A DNA stretch of 16,461 nucleotides, from the NCBI GenBank assembly GCA_017551845.1, contig JAFZKR010000062.1, forward strand, positions 1-16,461. Reading direction: 5' to 3'. The notes under the pieces are model-generated. The model had not been told where the DNA came from. It ran no database searches and saw only the letters and a list, made by a program, of their open reading frames with translations. The position numbers were made by a program, and so were the translations under genes. This stretch comes from Bacteroidaceae bacterium (GTDB lineage Bacteria; Bacteroidota; Bacteroidia; Bacteroidales; Bacteroidaceae). This document shows positions 13,875 to 16,461 of the stretch, piece by piece. The number at the start of each line of letters is the position of its first letter. The first letter of the stretch is position 1.

Positions 13875-15719
13875 ATGGAAAAGGGTAGGACCATAGAGTT
13901 GCTTTCGCCCGCCAAGAATCTGGAGTGCGGAATTGAGGCAATAAAGCATGGAGCCGATGCCGTCTATATAGGTGCCGGCCGATTCGGTGCCCGTCAGGCT
14001 GCCGGAAACCCGGTTGATGACATAGTTGAACTTACCCGCTTTGCACACTTTTACGGTGCCAAGGTCTACGTGACCGTAAATACCATACTCAAAGACTCCG
14101 AGCTACAGGATGCCGAGAAACTCATTTGGCAGCTCTATGAGGCCGGAGTCGATGCGCTGCTGGTTCAGGATATGGCTGTACTGCGTATGAACTTGCCGCC
14201 TATCGCGCTACACGCCAGCACCCAATGTGATATCCGCAATGTAGAAAAAGTCCGTTTCTTGGCAGATTGCGGATTTACCCGTGTGGTTTTGGCACGTGAA
14301 CTCTCACTGGCAGAGATTACGGATATTCATAAAGCTTGTCCGGACGTGGAACTTGAGTGCTTTGTACACGGAGCGCTTTGCGTAAGTTACAGCGGTCAGT
14401 GCTATGCATCACAATACTGTTTTGGACGCAGCGCCAATCGCGGAGAATGTGCCCAGTTCTGCCGGTTGAAATTCGATCTTGTTGATGCTTATGACAATGT
14501 CCTGATTAGGGGCAAGCATCTGCTCTCACTCCGCGATATGAACCGCATGGATTATCTTGAGGAGCTTATGGATGCAGGTGTCTGCTCTTTCAAGATTGAA
14601 GGCAGGCTGAAGGACGTATCATATGTAAAGAATATTACTGCAGCTTACAATCAGGCTCTTGAATCGGTTTTAAGACATCGTGATGACTTCAAGAGAGCAT
14701 CTGCCGGCACCAGCGTCCCTTATTTCAGCCCAGATGTAAGCAAGAGCTTCAATCGTGGTTTTTCTGACTATTTCCTGCATGGAAGGAGTGATGATATCTG
14801 TTCTTTTAGTTCTCCCAAAGCAATCGGTGAGAAGATGGGTGTATTGAAGGAGGTAGGACGAGGTTGGCTTAACGTGGCTGGTTCCAAGGCTTTTCATAAT
14901 GGCGACGGACTATGCTTCCTTAATGCCGAGGGAGAGCTTGAGGGGTATCGCGTGAATCGAGTTGAGAACGGTCGTGTTTTTCTGTTCCTGGAGGGAGGTG
15001 ATATGCCTCAAATAAAAGCAGGAACAGTAGTTTACCGCAACTTTGACAAAGAGTTTGATAAGACACTTTCAAAAGAATCGGCATCCAGAAAGATAGGAAT
15101 TAACATCCTGTTTGAGGAAACGGATCAGGGTTTTAAAGCCAGATTTACTGATGAGGATGGATTCGTTGCTGAAACTGAAAAAGAATGGAAGAAAGAAGAT
15201 GCCCGTATGCCACAGGAATCAAATATCAAGACTCAATTATCTAAGCTGGGCGCTACACGCTTTGAAGCTCATTGCATTGAAGTACGGATGGACGGAGAGC
15301 GTTTCATTCCATCTTCTTTGCTTTCGGAAATGCGCCGTTCAGTTACTGAGAAACTCGAAATCCTGCGTTTTGATTCATACACCAGGCCTGTTCCTGGAAT
15401 AGTCAAGGATGCATCGTTCAAGTACCCTGAAAACAGCCTTACTTATCTTGGTAATGTGCTGAATTCTGAGGCAAGGAACTTTTACAGTGATCATGGTGTT
15501 GTCAGTATTGATGATGCCTTTGAAAAGACTCAGCCTGAAAAAGCCACAATAATGTACTGTCGCCATTGCATAAAGTATACCATAGGACTCTGCCCCAAAC
15601 GTTGCAAGGTTTCAAAGAATCTTCAAATCAGGGAGCCGCTCTATCTCCGTTCTTCTGACGGCTGTCACTTCGGCCTCAATTTCGACTGTTCCCGCTGTCA
15701 GATGGAGGTGCGTAAATAA
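13875..15719 (+). CDS. Peptidase U32-family protein, probable RNA hydroxylase (RlhA-like)
   Basis: A 614-residue U32 protein. Despite the family name, characterised members (RlhA, TrhP, UbiU/V) are iron-sulfur hydroxylases of rRNA, tRNA or ubiquinone precursors. The N-terminal barrel begins ELLSPAKNLECGIEAIKHGADAVYIGAG (8-35). The family signature with the cluster cysteines is at about 161-197 (ECFVHGALCVSYSGQC, SANRGECAQFCR): Cys169, Cys176 and Cys192, with Cys237 (GVCSFKIEGR) as the likely fourth. A long C-terminal extension (about 300-550) resembles the architecture of RlhA, which has similar length. The tail has further Cys pairs (562/565, 573/577, 605/608). Its ATG directly follows the stop of the M13 paralog, making it the last gene of the operon. 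23S rRNA hydroxylation is inferred from architecture. Confidence 0.88.
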   Translation: MEKGRTIELLSPAKNLECGIEAIKHGADAVYIGAGRFGARQAAGNPVDDIVELTRFAHFYGAKVYVTVNTILKDSELQDAEKLIWQLYEAGVDALLVQDMAVLRMNLPPIALHASTQCDIRNVEKVRFLADCGFTRVVLARELSLAEITDIHKACPDVELECFVHGALCVSYSGQCYASQYCFGRSANRGECAQFCRLKFDLVDAYDNVLIRGKHLLSLRDMNRMDYLEELMDAGVCSFKIEGRLKDVSYVKNITAAYNQALESVLRHRDDFKRASAGTSVPYFSPDVSKSFNRGFSDYFLHGRSDDICSFSSPKAIGEKMGVLKEVGRGWLNVAGSKAFHNGDGLCFLNAEGELEGYRVNRVENGRVFLFLEGGDMPQIKAGTVVYRNFDKEFDKTLSKESASRKIGINILFEETDQGFKARFTDEDGFVAETEKEWKKEDARMPQESNIKTQLSKLGATRFEAHCIEVRMDGERFIPSSLLSEMRRSVTEKLEILRFDSYTRPVPGIVKDASFKYPENSLTYLGNVLNSEARNFYSDHGVVSIDDAFEKTQPEKATIMYCRHCIKYTIGLCPKRCKVSKNLQIREPLYLRSSDGCHFGLNFDCSRCQMEVRK

Positions 15720-15762
15720 GAATAAAAATGTAAAGCTTAAGGAGGTTGTTATAAAGAATAGT

Positions 15763-15770
15763 TATATTTG
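15763..15770 (+). promoter_or_regulatory. Candidate -7 element for the outer-membrane protein gene
   Basis: TATATTTG matches TAnnTTTG and lies 31 bases before the ATG at 15802. No convincing TTTG is found at the -33 spacing (the nearest, GTTG at 15745-15748, is too close). It suggests separate transcription from the upstream U32 operon. Confidence 0.5.
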
Positions 15771-15801
15771 TACCATTGTTCAATCAATTAATTTTATTTA
15801 T

Positions 15802-16296
15802 ATGAAAGGATTTGGTAAGTTTCTTGCAATTGCGGCTATGGCAATGGTTTCTTACAGCGCAAGCGCCGAACTCGAGCCCCAGTGGTCAAAGGGTACAATG
15901 ATTGGTAATGCCAATATTGGCGTTGTTCCTGGCTTTGGTGGCGGAGTATCTTTGGATTATGTCCTTTTTGATGATTGGTGGAAAGGTCATTTCACTGTTG
16001 GTGGTGAGATTGCATTCAATGATTATGACAAATACTATAATGCCTTTGGTATTACCCCGCGTGCCACTTATGGTCTGAATATCACCCCTGAGTTTGAGGT
16101 TCATGCTATGGTAGAACTGGGTTTGGGATTCTGGAAATACAACTATGCCGGAGTCCACAATGATGACACCTTCATCCTCCACAGTGAGATGGTAGGTTGT
16201 CGTTATTTCTTCAAAGACAACTTTGCAGTTATGGCAGAGACCGGTTATGCAAACTGGTTCCCTGAACTGCGTGTAGGTATATCATACAAGTTCTGA
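15802..16296 (+). CDS. Small outer-membrane beta-barrel protein
   Basis: A 164-residue exported protein. The signal peptide is about residues 1-22 (MKGFGKFLAIAAMAMVSYSASA, cleavage before ELEP). The mature part (about 142 residues) is made of alternating polar and hydrophobic strands rich in Gly, Tyr, Phe and Trp: GGGVSLDYVLFDDWW, FTVGGEIAF, RATYGLNI, FEVHAMVELGLGFW, FAVMAETGYANW. It ends in Phe (LRVGISYKF), the usual signal for outer-membrane barrel assembly. Length fits an 8-stranded barrel of OmpX/OmpA-N type. No enzymatic motif or OmpA peptidoglycan-binding domain is present. Function unknown. It is flanked by its own promoter element and terminator. Confidence 0.85.
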   Translation: MKGFGKFLAIAAMAMVSYSASAELEPQWSKGTMIGNANIGVVPGFGGGVSLDYVLFDDWWKGHFTVGGEIAFNDYDKYYNAFGITPRATYGLNITPEFEVHAMVELGLGFWKYNYAGVHNDDTFILHSEMVGCRYFFKDNFAVMAETGYANWFPELRVGISYKF

Positions 16297-16317
16297 TAAA
16301 ATCATTTGATCAGATAG

Positions 16318-16345
16318 AAGGGGTGGAATTTCCTCCCCTTTTTTT
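16318..16345 (+). terminator. Rho-independent terminator after the beta-barrel gene
   Basis: AAGGGG-T-GGA pairs with TCC-T-CCCCTT (one T-T mismatch, small AT loop), then continues into a run of seven T residues (16339-16345). It lies 21 bases after the stop codon. Confidence 0.9.
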
Positions 16346-16352
16346 ATCTTCG
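16345..16352 (+). promoter_or_regulatory. Possible -7 element joined to the terminator T-run
   Basis: TATCTTCG differs from TAnnTTTG by one base and lies 7 bases before the ATG at 16360. No -33 partner was found. If used, the transcript would have almost no leader. Confidence 0.3.
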
Positions 16353-16359
16353 CAGTGTT

Positions 16360-16461
16360 ATGAGAAGAATCGCTTTTGTTTTGCTGTTGGCAGCCTCAAT
16401 GGTATGCCAAGCTGAGACTGTCATCAGAGTGTCAATGGACAACGCCATTCAGACCAATGGA
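16360..16461 (+). CDS. Start of an exported protein, truncated by the window end
   Basis: An open frame of 34 codons runs off the window. The N-terminus MRRIAFVLLLAASMVCQA is a clear Sec signal peptide (positive n-region, hydrophobic core, probable cleavage after CQA), followed by ETVIRVSMDNAIQTNG. The Cys at 16 is not in a good lipobox. Too little is present to assign a family. It starts 14 bases after the terminator of the preceding gene. Confidence 0.7.
   Translation, partial: MRRIAFVLLLAASMVCQAETVIRVSMDNAIQTNG

Noticed and set aside
13424..14048. Two overlapping minus-strand open frames of about 160 codons
   Set aside because: Both are antisense to the M13 paralog and the U32 gene and show no motif of their own.
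16293..16313. Hairpin at the stop codon of the beta-barrel gene
   Set aside because: It is short, interrupted and AT-rich. The strong terminator immediately downstream explains the gene end.

Overview
The window looks like chromosomal DNA of a Bacteroidota bacterium, most likely order Bacteroidales. At least three promoters fit the Bacteroidota layout (TTTG, 19-20 bp, TAnnTTTG). Most genes lack a clear Shine-Dalgarno sequence. Two proteins carry lipoprotein signals, and the protein families (739-aa EF-hand membrane protein, cyclophilin-like lipoprotein, M13 peptidases, U32 protein with Cys-rich tail, small outer-membrane barrel) fit a gut or oral Bacteroidales. The genus cannot be fixed from the sequence alone.

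Layout. (1) 1-122: 3' end of a 5S rRNA gene, so the end of an rRNA operon, with a strong terminator. (2) 253-1182, minus: a secreted alpha/beta hydrolase that lacks the usual catalytic-His motif. (3) 1336-3727, plus: a promoter and a large unrecognised membrane protein with a perfect EF-hand loop, a Cys/His cluster and C-terminal membrane segments. (4) 3755-3911, minus: initiator tRNA-Met with its own promoter and a 19-bp hairpin. (5) 3953-6049, plus: TetR regulator, FabG-type reductase and RluA-family pseudouridine synthase, probably one operon. (6) 6063-6950, minus: a cyclophilin-type lipoprotein with an altered active site, convergent with the previous operon. (7) 6967-15719, plus: a tightly packed five-gene run made of a sugar-phosphate nucleotidyltransferase-like protein, an ABC-F ATPase, two tandem M13 zinc metallopeptidases and a U32-family protein. 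The last three genes are separated only by in-frame TAA-ATG junctions. (8) 15763-16345: a small outer-membrane beta-barrel gene with its own promoter element and terminator. (9) 16360-16461: the start of a further exported protein, cut by the window end.

Function. Much of the window is translation-linked: 5S rRNA, initiator tRNA, RluA-family pseudouridine synthase, ABC-F ATPase and a U32 protein of the type that hydroxylates RNA. The rest concerns the envelope or secretion. No CRISPR array, insertion sequence, integrase or phage gene was seen, so this reads as core chromosome. The points most worth following are the unrecognised EF-hand membrane protein, the M13 tandem duplication whose second copy has no export signal, and two enzyme-family members whose key catalytic residues are replaced.
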